Shown here: in pieces, positions 16,613 to 25,501 of the stretch
Layout of the letters: each line of letters starts with the position of its first letter
Position numbering within the stretch: position 1 is the stretch's first letter
Source: Planococcus kocurii
GTDB lineage: Bacteria; Bacillota; Bacilli; Bacillales_A; Planococcaceae
Reading direction: 5' to 3'
Assembly (NCBI RefSeq): GCF_001465835.2
Contig: NZ_CP013661.2
Coordinates: forward strand, 2,224,501 to 2,288,500
DNA length: 64,000 nucleotides
Made by a program: the position numbers and the translations under genes
The notes under the pieces: model-generated
Told to the model about the DNA's origin: nothing
Database searches by the model: none
What the model saw: the letters and a program-made list of their open reading frames with translations, nothing else

Positions 16613-17248
16613 TTATTCTGCGGCAATGACGCCACAGGCAATGCGGTCTCCAGAGTCACCAGAAGGATCGGTTTTTTGATCATCTTCTCCTGCGTGGATA
16701 ACAAGCGCAGTTCCGCCTTCTTTGAGTAATGAATCCTCTTCGCCAATTTCAAGCGTCACATTTTCGGCAACAAATTCTTGTGAGACGTTGCCGTCTTCGC
16801 CTACTTCAAGGTTCGGCAAGTCACCGGCATGCGGACCGTCAGCGTTGTCCATACCATGCATCGTACTTTCTGGGTTAAAGTGATCACCAGCTGATTTGAA
16901 GTCAGGAACTTCACACATACCTTCTTGGTGGAAGTGAATACCATGCATGCCTTGTTCTAAATTTTCTGCTTGAAGTGCGACTGCGACACCGCTGTCTTCT
17001 TCAGTCAATTCAGCAGTGCCTATCGCATCACCGTCACTGTTCATTAATTCGACGGTTACCATCAGGATTTCGCCATCGTTATTGGTAGCTGCTCCTTCAG
17101 TTGAATCTTCACTGCTGTTGCTGTCATCGTTCGTTTCTTCTGTTGCGCCATCAGATTCCGTAGGCGGATCTTCTGTCGTGTCATTGCCACATGCTGCTAA
17201 AAGGACTAAAAAGCTTACGATTAAACCGAACAACAACCAACGCTTCAT
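16613..17248 (-). CDS. Cu/Zn superoxide dismutase, lipoprotein
   Basis: 211 residues. A signal peptide ends in the lipobox LAAC (Cys about 20), then comes an acidic linker of Glu, Asp, Ser and Thr (about 22-55). The SodC domain has metal ligands in HFHQEGMCE, DHFNP, HGMDNADGPHAGDLPN, and the C-terminal HAGEDD with DRIACGVI. It dismutates superoxide at the outer membrane face. In Bacillus subtilis the related YojM lacks part of the copper site; here the histidines HFH and the later HAG are visible. A sigma-B-like promoter precedes it and a strong terminator follows. Confidence 0.9.
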   Translation of the reverse strand: MKRWLLFGLIVSFLVLLAACGNDTTEDPPTESDGATEETNDDSNSSEDSTEGAATNNDGEILMVTVELMNSDGDAIGTAELTEEDSGVAVALQAENLEQGMHGIHFHQEGMCEVPDFKSAGDHFNPESTMHGMDNADGPHAGDLPNLEVGEDGNVSQEFVAENVTLEIGEEDSLLKEGGTALVIHAGEDDQKTDPSGDSGDRIACGVIAAE

Positions 17249-17282
17249 CTGAATTCCTCCTTTAAGATCGTCTTACTCTTTC

Positions 17283-17308
17283 TTACACGTTAAAGAGAGA
17301 GAGTAAAC
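17283..17308 (-). promoter_or_regulatory. Possible sigma-B promoter of the superoxide dismutase gene
   Basis: On the minus strand: -35 GTTTAC (5 of 6), 14-base spacer, -10 GTGTAA (5 of 6). It is 35 bases before the ATG. Confidence 0.45.
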
Positions 17309-17387
17309 GCAATTTTTCAAAACAGCTTCTTTTGTAGGAGAAGAAATTCCAATAAAGGGAAGCTCATTTTCTATAAGAGGAATAGAT

Positions 17388-17435
17388 GAAAAAATGCTCC
17401 ACTTCTGACTAATCACGAAAGTCAGAAGTGGAGCA
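17388..17435 (-). terminator. Terminator of the csbB-gtrA-yfhO operon
   Basis: TGCTCCACTTCTGACT (17395-17410) pairs perfectly with AGTCAGAAGTGGAGCA (17420-17435). On the minus strand the stem is followed by a run of U. Confidence 0.9.
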
Positions 17436-17477
17436 CTTAAAGCAGTAGTGAAAGAAATCGCACTTATCGATAAAAAT

Positions 17478-20081
17478 TTAGGTGAAATCAGTCGGTTTTC
17501 TAGTTTTTCTTTTGCGAAAAACTAGTGCAAAACCAAAAAGGGTAGATACTAAACTTACAGCTGCAGCTGACTTAAAAAAGGGCGGTCGATAAGCAAGCGA
17601 AATGTCGTTATCGCCTGCCTCTAGTGGAATTGCCATAAAGGCAAAGTCGGCTTTTGCTACCTGTACTTTTTTGCCATTTACGTGTGCTTGCCAGCCGCGT
17701 TCATACGGAATGGATAGCTTTAAGAAGTCATCGTTGTCTTTATTGGCATAATCCAAGCGAACCTGACTGCCATCAATTGATAGATTGCTAGACAAGTCTG
17801 GTTGAGCAGCTTGTTTGCGCAAGGATTCATAGGAAGCAGAATAAACTTGGATATCGGTTATGTCATAGCGTCCTTTTGGAAGACGAATTTCAATGGATTC
17901 ATCAGCAGGTATGCGAATTGTTAAGTCGTCTACAAATGTTTTGTAAATAGACTGATTGGACTTTCTTGTTGTTTGGTAATCATTCACTTCAAGTAGGAAG
18001 CCTTGATCGGCTGCCTTTGTTTCTAAATGGAAAGAAACAAATAAGTCATCACCGGATAGCGGTAGGTTTTCTACGGTTAAGTTCAAGCCGCCTGTTCTCT
18101 CTACGACTGTTAGGACATCGTCATGATAAGTAGCCCCAATTGTAGCTTGGTCAAAGGCAAGGATGTTTTCATTCGACTCTGGCAAAGAAGCCGTATCTTG
18201 ACTGCGATCTAGTACAACCCCAGTCAGCATCGCTTGTTCACGCATTAGCGGAGATAGCTTAGCCAATTGCTGTTCTTCGTAAACTGTGGAAGTCGACCGT
18301 GCAAACGGCAAAACGTAGTCGTTTTCATAGACGATATACTTTTCGGAAGAATGGATCTCATTAAAGCCATAAGGAATATTGGTGTCTCCACGCGAGCGAA
18401 TCACGTATTTGCCTTGTAGCATGCTGTACAAGTTGGCGCGGTTGCCGAGTGTGGCGTAACGACTAACACTTTCACGTCCCATATCAATTTCAAGATCATA
18501 CAAATAAAAATACAATAAGTTTTTGTTTAAAATACTAGAATATGCACTTAGTCCTTGGAAGTCTTGAACGATTGGCGTGTTATTGCGGACACCTTCCATC
18601 CAATCAATTCGATAAAGTTCGTCGCTTTCTTTTGTGTGAATAAACTCAATGAGTGTATTGATTTCAGGGTCATCATAGTCGACTCCCGTTATCAATTCTT
18701 CGCTAACTTGTGAGATATCACCTTCATCCAGAATTTTTTCGGTTTGATAAAGGTTAGCAAACAGCAAAGTCCAAACTAAAACGGATGCCATTAACAGCCA
18801 TTTGACTATATCTTTATTGAAATTTACGTATAGAGCTAGCAGCAACAATGTCATGATGAGCGCGCGAATCGCAAGCGTTGAGAACTCTGAGTCCATTTCA
18901 AAATACTCGTCGTTTCGAACGTAATAAACAAAACTTAAAATCGTTAGTATCGCTGGAAGTAGAAAACGCCATCGTGTAAATTTATGCAATTGATCAAATG
19001 CGACCGCAACGGCTCCGCCCATAACTAAGGATAAAAAATATTCCCAACGGTATTGCGGAGCAGAAAAGCCGTTAAAGGCACTGCCAATCATCGGACTATT
19101 GTGCATAATTATCGCGACGATTCCAAGTAGTGCAAACAACCGGAATGTTTTATGGTTATACAGAAACCAGCAAAACAATACGAGGACGAAAAATGCAGGC
19201 AAGACAATAATTGAGCTACTGAACAAAATATTATCAAGTAGTTCATTTTTCCAAAGAATTTCTTGCTTAAAATCGGGTCTATGGTTGTTTAAATAGGCAT
19301 AGACAGCAGGCACAAAAGAAACTGCACTGATACCTGCACCAATCAGTCCGGCGATCAAAAAGCTCATTATACTTTTCTTTTTGGTTTGTTCATTCGTAGA
19401 GAGTGGGATAAACAGACGGAACAGAATATAAAGTGCAGTTAACAAAAAATTGATATAAGCAAAATAGAAATTGTCAATCATTGATACGGCGATAGCTACT
19501 AAAAACCAACCAGGCTTTTGTTCGCGGAAGATTTTTTCGACACCAAACAATAGCAGTGGAAGCCATAAATAGGCATCTGCGAAAAATTCCCAATACGTAG
19601 CGTGGCGGAAATACATTCCTGATAAACCATAAAGACAAGCACCTATAAAAGCAGCAGGTTTTGAAATGTTCATATACATAAATAATCGAGTAGTGATAAA
19701 TAGCACAGTGGCCAGACGAATAATGCTGATGAAAACAGCGGCATTTGCCCAAAACAAGACGTCAGTTGTCTGGATAATATTCGCGAATTTTAAAAGGGCA
19801 ACGATCATTACTGAAACTAGGAACACAATAGATGTAGAAAAATAATAAGACAGTTCGCTGAATGTGCCAGCTCCTAATCCAAAATCAAACGAGTAGAAAA
19901 ACTCTCCCCGTGTATATTGTTCAAATAGAAGATCCTTAAAAGGGAGCATTTGAGAGAGTCCATCGTTAATACCTACCATGAAATGCCCATTTGCCCATTG
20001 GCGGAGAAAAACAGTATGACCGATTGCTGACAGCAGCAAGCTGAAAAACAATAGAACAAGAGCAGGGCGCAGTTTTTGCAT
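17478..20081 (-). CDS. yfhO: YfhO family polytopic membrane glycosyltransferase (GT-C type)
   Basis: 867 residues: roughly a dozen membrane helices up to about residue 450, a large extracellular domain of about 370 residues, and a last helix near the C-terminus followed by a basic tail (RKRKTRKP). Acidic residues occur in the first outer loop (INDGLSQMLPFKDL), as in GT-C enzymes. YfhO of Bacillus and Listeria is reported to transfer sugar from undecaprenyl-phosphate to lipoteichoic acid. The GT2 and GtrA genes directly upstream would make and flip that donor, so the three form a complete pathway. Confidence 0.88.
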   Translation of the reverse strand: MQKLRPALVLLFFSLLLSAIGHTVFLRQWANGHFMVGINDGLSQMLPFKDLLFEQYTRGEFFYSFDFGLGAGTFSELSYYFSTSIVFLVSVMIVALLKFANIIQTTDVLFWANAAVFISIIRLATVLFITTRLFMYMNISKPAAFIGACLYGLSGMYFRHATYWEFFADAYLWLPLLLFGVEKIFREQKPGWFLVAIAVSMIDNFYFAYINFLLTALYILFRLFIPLSTNEQTKKKSIMSFLIAGLIGAGISAVSFVPAVYAYLNNHRPDFKQEILWKNELLDNILFSSSIIVLPAFFVLVLFCWFLYNHKTFRLFALLGIVAIIMHNSPMIGSAFNGFSAPQYRWEYFLSLVMGGAVAVAFDQLHKFTRWRFLLPAILTILSFVYYVRNDEYFEMDSEFSTLAIRALIMTLLLLALYVNFNKDIVKWLLMASVLVWTLLFANLYQTEKILDEGDISQVSEELITGVDYDDPEINTLIEFIHTKESDELYRIDWMEGVRNNTPIVQDFQGLSAYSSILNKNLLYFYLYDLEIDMGRESVSRYATLGNRANLYSMLQGKYVIRSRGDTNIPYGFNEIHSSEKYIVYENDYVLPFARSTSTVYEEQQLAKLSPLMREQAMLTGVVLDRSQDTASLPESNENILAFDQATIGATYHDDVLTVVERTGGLNLTVENLPLSGDDLFVSFHLETKAADQGFLLEVNDYQTTRKSNQSIYKTFVDDLTIRIPADESIEIRLPKGRYDITDIQVYSASYESLRKQAAQPDLSSNLSIDGSQVRLDYANKDNDDFLKLSIPYERGWQAHVNGKKVQVAKADFAFMAIPLEAGDNDISLAYRPPFFKSAAAVSLVSTLFGFALVFRKRKTRKPTDFT

Positions 20082-20101
20082 AGAGTCACCGTCTTTTTTT
20101 C

Positions 20102-20512
20102 TTATTTTGGAGAAGGCGTATCTTTAAGAATTTTACTCGATACGACAAATGTTATTGGAACTGTAAACAATACGGCTGCAAAAGGAGCGATATTGCTATT
20201 GAGGTGAAGAAATTCTACGAAAATAAAAATTAACACAGTAGAAACCGACATGTTAACGACTTGAGTTAATGGAAAGTATAAGTATTTCTTAAGTGTAGGC
20301 TTTATGCGATACGTGACATAGCAGTTTAAGAAAAAAGAGATGTTCAAACTGATTAAGAATCCGACAAGATGTGCCAGAAGGTAAGGCAAATTGAAAACAT
20401 TGTGAAGCAACAAGTAAATCGAGTAATAACTCAAGGTATTAAGGACCCCAACAAAGACGAAGCGAGTAAATTCAGTATTCAGCGCTTTAGGATTCATTGT
20501 ATTCATCCGCAT
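20102..20512 (-). CDS. GtrA family flippase-like membrane protein
   Basis: 136 residues with four membrane helices. The motif FTRFVFVGVLNTLSYYSIYLLL near the start and SFFLNCYVTY in the middle are typical of GtrA/GtcA proteins. These proteins are thought to move undecaprenyl-phosphate-linked sugars across the membrane. The gene overlaps the 3' end of the GT2 gene by 26 bases and precedes yfhO by about 20 bases, so all three are translationally or transcriptionally linked. Confidence 0.9.
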   Translation of the reverse strand: MRMNTMNPKALNTEFTRFVFVGVLNTLSYYSIYLLLHNVFNLPYLLAHLVGFLISLNISFFLNCYVTYRIKPTLKKYLYFPLTQVVNMSVSTVLIFIFVEFLHLNSNIAPFAAVLFTVPITFVVSSKILKDTPSPK

Positions 20513-21425
20513 TGCTAATATCTACAAGAAAGTGTGGGCGTTGTTTGGTTTCATTGTAAATACGTCCAATATATTCACCGATAACTCCGAGACTGATCAA
20601 TTGAATGCCTCCTAGTAACAAGATTGCTGTAATTGTCGTAAAGTACCCGGGAGCTCCGATACCTTCTTGCATAATATTGTATAACGTAAAAAAGATATAA
20701 ATGAGTGACAGAAACAAAACCAAAAAGCCTGAGTAAAAACAAACGCGTAAAGGCTTCATATTAAATGAAATGATGCCGTCGATGCCGTAATTGACGAGAC
20801 TAGCAAATGACCATTTGGAGTCGCCGTCAGTGCGCAACACATTTTCGTAGTTGATGGTCTTTTTGCTGAGCCCAATCCAAGAAAACAAACCTTTGGAGAA
20901 TCGATTACTTTCGCTCAACGTTAAAATGGCATTAATGGCTTTGCGACTTAGAAGCCGGAAGTCTCCTTCCCCGTCTTGCAGATCAACATCAGTAATCGAG
21001 TTGATCAGCTTATAGTAAAGTGAAGAGAATAGCGAACGAACTTTAGAATCGCCCGTGCGTGAACGTTTCGCCACAACTTGGTTAAAACCTTCCTCGTAGC
21101 CTGTAACCATTTCCCCAATCAAAGTGGGAGGGTGTTGTAAATCACTATCCATAACGATGGCGGCGTCGCCTTTAATGCGCTTCAAGCCGGCGAGCATTGC
21201 AGACTCTTTTCCGAAATTACGTGTCAATGAAATGTATTTTACATTCTCATGCACTTCGGCTAATTTTAAAATCTCTTGGAGTGTGGAATCGCTGCTGCCG
21301 TCATTGATGAACATAATCTCATAACGATATGGAAGCGCCTCAAGTTCCTGCGCCAACTTGGCATACATGGAAGCGATATTGGCTTCTTCATTAAAAGCCG
21401 GAACGACAATAGAGATAAGCTTCAT
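20487..21425 (-). CDS. csbB: GT2 family undecaprenyl-phosphate glycosyltransferase (CsbB-like)
   Basis: 312 residues. The GT2 domain has VVPAFNEEANI (about 7-17), FINDGSSDST and the acidic DSDLQHPP motif (about 93-100) that binds the metal and sugar nucleotide. Two C-terminal membrane helices (about 230-295) are typical of the DPM1/CsbB/GtrB group. It attaches a sugar, probably GlcNAc by analogy with CsbB, to undecaprenyl phosphate on the inner face. First gene of the minus-strand operon with GtrA and YfhO. No clear sigma-B site was found ahead of it, although csbB of Bacillus subtilis is a sigma-B gene. Confidence 0.88.
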   Translation of the reverse strand: MKLISIVVPAFNEEANIASMYAKLAQELEALPYRYEIMFINDGSSDSTLQEILKLAEVHENVKYISLTRNFGKESAMLAGLKRIKGDAAIVMDSDLQHPPTLIGEMVTGYEEGFNQVVAKRSRTGDSKVRSLFSSLYYKLINSITDVDLQDGEGDFRLLSRKAINAILTLSESNRFSKGLFSWIGLSKKTINYENVLRTDGDSKWSFASLVNYGIDGIISFNMKPLRVCFYSGFLVLFLSLIYIFFTLYNIMQEGIGAPGYFTTITAILLLGGIQLISLGVIGEYIGRIYNETKQRPHFLVDISNADEYNES

Positions 21426-21508
21426 TATTGGTTGCTCCTTTCAAACTGCTTTTGAAAATAATTTTTTAGCTAGTATTGGCTACCTTAATTAAGAACTATG
21501 CCTGAAAA

Positions 21509-21534
21509 TGAAACTTCTTAGCGTTAGATACGTA
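21509..21534 (+). promoter_or_regulatory. ECF-sigma (sigma-W type) promoter candidate ahead of the Ter operon
   Basis: TGAAAC, 16-base spacer, CGTA: an exact match to the sigma-W-type consensus. The yceCDEFGHI operon of Bacillus subtilis, which encodes the same core proteins, is known to be controlled by ECF sigma factors and sigma B. It lies about 200 bases before the first gene. The rest of the 310-base gap holds AT-rich sequence with several TGCCTGAAAA/TTCAG-like short repeats and no ORF. Confidence 0.5.
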
Positions 21535-21668
21535 TTAGTATACGTCAGGTGTTTTAAGAAAGCATTTGTCTGAAAATTCAGCGTGAACTTACAACCTGTA
21601 AAACTTCAGAACGTGAAATTTGAAAAGACAATGCCTGAATTTTCGGGTTTTCTGGTAGGTTCTATTCG

Positions 21669-21697
21669 TTGAATTTTACATGGCGGACCAATACTAT
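21669..21697 (+). promoter_or_regulatory. Sigma-A-type promoter of the Ter operon
   Basis: -35 TTGAAT, 17-base spacer, -10 TACTAT. It is 40 bases before the ATG at 21737. Confidence 0.6.
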
Positions 21698-21736
21698 TAA
21701 AATAGAATACATACTGATGAATGGAGAGTGTTAAGA

Positions 21737-22351
21737 ATGGCGATCAATCTCGTAAAAGGTCAAAAAATCGATTTAACAAAAGGACGTTCATCGCTTTCAA
21801 GCATAATGGTTGGATTAGGATGGGATCCTGTCGCAACTAAAAAAAGCGGAGGCTTTTTAAGCGGCCTATTAGGTGGCGGCGGTGGCGGTGCTGAAGTGGA
21901 CTGTGACGCATCTGTCTTATTGCTAGACGAAAATGGCAAGCTGACAGCCAAAGAAAACTTAATTTATTTTGGTAACAAGAAAAGCAAAGATGGCAGCGTA
22001 GTTCATTCGGGCGATAACTTAACTGGAGAAGGCGAAGGCGACGATGAAGTTATCAATATCGACTTGAAACGTATTTCACCTTCTGTTCATCGCTTAGTAT
22101 TTGTTGTGAATATCTATAACGCTAAACAGAAGAAACAAGATTTCGGCATGATTGAAAATGCCTTTATTCGCTTAGTCGACAATCAGTCGAAAGAAGAATT
22201 GGTTCACTACAACCTTACCGATAATTATGCAGGTAAAATGTCGTTAATTACAGGCGAACTTTACCGTCAAGGTGCAGATTGGAAGTTTTCAGCTATTGGT
22301 GAAGGCGCAATCGAACCTGATATCGGATCAATTGCAAACAAATATTCTTAA
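21737..22351 (+). CDS. TerD family protein (YceC-like, with glycine-rich insert)
   Basis: 204 residues from ATG 21737, eight bases after GGAGAG; a GTG three codons upstream is less well placed. The start [16 protein letters not shown] is the TerD signature. A glycine-rich insert ([14 protein letters not shown], about 37-50) replaces the loop seen in the other two paralogues. The calcium-binding acidic stretch is present ([13 protein letters not shown]). TerD proteins bind calcium and are needed for tellurite and general envelope stress tolerance. This is the first gene of the operon, behind both an ECF-type and a sigma-A promoter. Confidence 0.9.
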   Translation: MAINLVKGQKIDLTKGRSSLSSIMVGLGWDPVATKKSGGFLSGLLGGGGGGAEVDCDASVLLLDENGKLTAKENLIYFGNKKSKDGSVVHSGDNLTGEGEGDDEVINIDLKRISPSVHRLVFVVNIYNAKQKKQDFGMIENAFIRLVDNQSKEELVHYNLTDNYAGKMSLITGELYRQGADWKFSAIGEGAIEPDIGSIANKYS

Positions 22352-22365
22352 GGAGTGTTGAGAAA

Positions 22366-22944
22366 ATGGCAATTAACTTATCAAAAGGTCAAAAAGTAGA
22401 TTTAACAAAAAGCAATCCGGGCTTATCTAAAGTAATCGTAGGCTTAGGTTGGGACACAAACAAATATGATGGCGGACAAGATTTTGACTTGGATTCTTCC
22501 GTCTTCCTCTTAAACAGCGAAGGCAAAACGGCTTCAGAAGCTGATTTTATCTTCTATAATAATACAACGGGTGCTGCTGGCGCTGTAGAGCATACGGGTG
22601 ACAACAAAACGGGTGAAGGTGACGGAGATGACGAGCAAGTAAACGTTAATTTGTCAGCTATTCCAGCTTCAATTGAGAAAGCAACTTTTGCCATCACGAT
22701 TCACGATGCAGAATCACGCAGTCAAAACTTTGGCCAAGTGAGCAACTCATATGTACGCATCATCAATGGAGACACAAATGAAGAGTTGATCCGTTACGAT
22801 TTAGGTGAAGACTTTTCAATTGAAACTGCAGTCGTTGTCGGGGAACTTTACCGTCACGGAGGAGAATGGAAATTTAACGCCATTGGCAGCGGTTATCAAG
22901 GCGGCTTAGAGTCTCTTGTGAAGGACTTTGGCTTAAACAGCTGA
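22366..22944 (+). CDS. TerD family calcium-binding stress protein
   Basis: 192 residues, AAGGAG site. All TerD landmarks are visible: [51 protein letters not shown] (calcium site, about 78-92) and [14 protein letters not shown]. It is strikingly similar to the third paralogue at 30179, so the two are probably a recent duplication or kept alike by conversion. A terminator-like hairpin follows it, which may limit read-through into the biosynthetic genes. Confidence 0.93.
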   Translation: MAINLSKGQKVDLTKSNPGLSKVIVGLGWDTNKYDGGQDFDLDSSVFLLNSEGKTASEADFIFYNNTTGAAGAVEHTGDNKTGEGDGDDEQVNVNLSAIPASIEKATFAITIHDAESRSQNFGQVSNSYVRIINGDTNEELIRYDLGEDFSIETAVVVGELYRHGGEWKFNAIGSGYQGGLESLVKDFGLNS

Positions 22945-22955
22945 GTTAACGATGG

Positions 22956-22985
22956 AAAAGCAAGGAGACTATCTCCTTGCTTTTT
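22956..22985 (+). terminator. Internal terminator or attenuator in the Ter operon
   Basis: AAAAGCAAGGAGA (22956-22968) pairs perfectly with TCTCCTTGCTTTT (22972-22984), and the final T run is within the stem plus one base. It separates the two TerD genes from the enzyme genes. Confidence 0.75.
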
Positions 22986-23052
22986 GTCCATTCATATACG
23001 AAATGATAATTTGAACGGGCTGTAGCTAGCAGCATGCCGGGAGGGATCACGC

Positions 23053-24198
23053 ATGAGACATTTTAACGGATTGACCGATTCTGATTTAAAGACTTTTTTT
23101 AAATATTCCCCGGCAGAATTTAACCGTGATACGGAACGGGAAACCTTAAGCTTGGCGTTGGGTGCAGCGCTTTATACACCGGGTTCTAGAGTGGATTTTG
23201 CTCGGAAAATCTTAACTGGTGATTATAATAACGGCGTATTTGCTGGTCTTACAACACTAATCGTCTGTTTGGAAGATGCAGTAGCTGATACGGAACTAAA
23301 ACAGGCAGAAAAAAATACAGTGGGCGAGTTCAAAAAACTGGAACAAGCGAATGCAGAGCAACTCATGGCTGGACCAGCTTTGTTTTTGCGGGTTCGCACA
23401 CCCGAACAATTAGACCAATTAGTAAAAAATGCAGGAACGGCATTGAGTGTATTGACAGGAATCGTTTTTCCGAAATGCTCACCTGTAACGTTGCCATCAT
23501 TTTTTGAAGCGCTCGACCGTGCTAGTGAAGTGGCTGGTAGAAGGCTGTATGCATTGCCTTTGCTCGAAACGAAAGAAGTGCTGTACAGTGAATCTCGTGA
23601 ACAAACTTTGTCAGAACTATACAGTATTATGCAATCACAAGCAGAGCGAATTTTGACGGTTCGCGTGGGAGCTACTGATTTTTCTAGCCTCTACGGCTTA
23701 CGTCGGCCCGCGGAACGGACCATTTACGATGTTCATGTTATTCGAGACTGTTTGATGGCTATCTTGAACCGTTTTGGGCGTGCAGAAGACGGATTCACGG
23801 TTTCTGGACCTGTCTACGAACATTTTTCAAGTGGGGAGCGGCTATGGCTTTCTTCTAAACCGGAAGAAACCTTATGGGAAGAAGTTCAACTGGATATTCT
23901 AAATGGCTTTAAAGGAAAAACCTGTATTCATCCGTCGCAAATTTCAATCGTCAATACAGGTCATATCGTCACACTTGAAGCTTACGAAGACGCTAAACTA
24001 ATTCTAAACGAAAGCAGCAAAAGAAATGGTGTCTTGCAAAGTCCTAAACGCAATAAAATGAACGAAGTAAAGCCGCATTTGAGTTGGGCGAAAAAAATTG
24101 CCGCTCAAGCGGAAGTCTACGGGGTGCTCAATGAAAACTATCAACCAATCGACGTCCTCAATCATATCCGGGCCAGTCAAGTATCAAATCAATACTAA
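23053..24198 (+). CDS. HpcH/citrate-lyase-beta-like C-C bond lyase of the Ter module
   Basis: 381 residues from an ATG behind GGGAGGG. The sequence fits the HpcH/HpaI aldolase and citrate lyase beta-like TIM barrel: YTPGSRVDFARKIL near residue 37, CLEDAVAD (acidic metal ligands, about 74-81), LFLRVRTPEQL, and GKTCIHPSQI near 300, which closes the barrel. In Ter gene clusters this lyase travels with the phosphoribosyltransferase and StiP proteins and is predicted to act in making a small metabolite. The reaction is not known. The next gene overlaps its 3' end. Confidence 0.82.
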   Translation: MRHFNGLTDSDLKTFFKYSPAEFNRDTERETLSLALGAALYTPGSRVDFARKILTGDYNNGVFAGLTTLIVCLEDAVADTELKQAEKNTVGEFKKLEQANAEQLMAGPALFLRVRTPEQLDQLVKNAGTALSVLTGIVFPKCSPVTLPSFFEALDRASEVAGRRLYALPLLETKEVLYSESREQTLSELYSIMQSQAERILTVRVGATDFSSLYGLRRPAERTIYDVHVIRDCLMAILNRFGRAEDGFTVSGPVYEHFSSGERLWLSSKPEETLWEEVQLDILNGFKGKTCIHPSQISIVNTGHIVTLEAYEDAKLILNESSKRNGVLQSPKRNKMNEVKPHLSWAKKIAAQAEVYGVLNENYQPIDVLNHIRASQVSNQY

Positions 24199-25501
24199 AT
24201 TATGGGATAACCTAAACATGAATATCTCAGTTACCTATGCTTATCAAGGTTTATCAGCGGAATCGCTGTTTTCTGTCGCTTTGCGTGTGAATAAAAATCG
24301 TCAATTTTTGTTTGTCAGTAAACTAATTGCTAAACATCTAGCTGTTCATCCTTCTTTAGCTCTTGGAACAGGCACTTTATTGGCTTCTTTGCTAATGGAA
24401 GAAGTTGGGATTGGAGGATATCCAGAGACGCCTGCTCTTGTCAAAATGATTGAAACGGGCGTAGTAAATCGCGACATAACTCTGCAATCGCTTGAATTTA
24501 AAAAAACGATGCCCAAAAAAACAGTGTTTATTGGCATGGCAGAAACAGCAACAGGTCTTGGGCATTCGGTTTTCCAACATTTTGAGGAATCTGCTTATAT
24601 TCACACAACACGTGAAGAGGTTATCGGCATTACCCCATCTTTTGTCTTTGAAGAAGAACACTCCCACGCAACGTCCCATAAAGTATATGCGCCTTCAGGT
24701 ATGCTTGAACAAGCAGAGACGATCGTGTTAATCGATGACGAGATTTCTACGGGTAACACCTTGTTAAATTTTGTGTGTGCATTAGATGATCAATTTCCCG
24801 GAAAGAATTACGTGTCTTTATCCATCCTTGACTGGAGAAGTGATAGCCAAAAGGAAAAAATAGATAAAATAATGGCTGAGCGGCAGATTGATTTGAAGGT
24901 TTTATCATTAATGATGGGCCAATTTGAATTGTTGCACAGCACAGCGCCTACTGAATCAGAAATGGGTTTGTTGAGTGGTGATGGATGCAGAACTCCACAT
25001 ACCGAACTGGGCAGTGAAAAATTAACAATCGGCTCAAAAACGGGACAACGATATATTTCGCAAACAGGGCGTTTTGGCCTTACAAGTGAGCAACACGATG
25101 AAATAGGTAGCTGGGCAAAAACTGCGGTTGAAAAGCTTGTGAGTGTAAGCGATAAGGCATTAGTCATTGGAGTAGGAGAGAATATGTACTTACCTTTGCG
25201 TTTTGCCTTAGCACTAGAAGGAAACGCACTCGTCCAAACGACGACACGCAGTCCAATTTTTGCTTCGCCAATGGTCGATTATCCGATTAAGGAAAAAGTT
25301 AAGTTTGAGCTACCAGATGCATCCGGAGTTAGCCAATTTATCTATAATTTAAATGAATTGGAAATCGACCGAATTTACTTGATAGCTGAATCCGTCATTG
25401 CACTATCCGATTGGCAGCCGCTTCTCACATACTTGGAGAAAAAAGCGCCAGTAGAATGGATTTCTCTAACAACTACTAAAAGGAGTGAAGAAATCGAATG
25501 A
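24131..25501 (+). CDS. Phosphoribosyltransferase with C-terminal TRSP domain (Ter module)
   Basis: About 456 residues from ATG 24131, which follows GGGGTG and overlaps the lyase gene by 68 bases; ATG 24218 (starting MNISVTYAYQG) is the alternative. The PRPP-binding loop is IVLIDDEISTGNTL (about 200-213). The C-terminal part contains TTTRSPI, the motif that names the TRSP domain. This pairing is characteristic of tellurite-resistance-linked gene sets and is predicted to form a nucleoside- or nucleotide-like product. Stop and start overlap as ATGA with the next gene, so the pair is translationally coupled. Confidence 0.82.
   Translation: MKTINQSTSSIISGPVKYQINTKLWDNLNMNISVTYAYQGLSAESLFSVALRVNKNRQFLFVSKLIAKHLAVHPSLALGTGTLLASLLMEEVGIGGYPETPALVKMIETGVVNRDITLQSLEFKKTMPKKTVFIGMAETATGLGHSVFQHFEESAYIHTTREEVIGITPSFVFEEEHSHATSHKVYAPSGMLEQAETIVLIDDEISTGNTLLNFVCALDDQFPGKNYVSLSILDWRSDSQKEKIDKIMAERQIDLKVLSLMMGQFELLHSTAPTESEMGLLSGDGCRTPHTELGSEKLTIGSKTGQRYISQTGRFGLTSEQHDEIGSWAKTAVEKLVSVSDKALVIGVGENMYLPLRFALALEGNALVQTTTRSPIFASPMVDYPIKEKVKFELPDASGVSQFIYNLNELEIDRIYLIAESVIALSDWQPLLTYLEKKAPVEWISLTTTKRSEEIE

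Noticed and set aside
20487..21509. Sigma-B promoter ahead of the csbB-like gene
   Set aside because: I looked because csbB is sigma-B dependent in Bacillus subtilis, but found no GTTTAA/GGGTAA pair at 12-15 bases.
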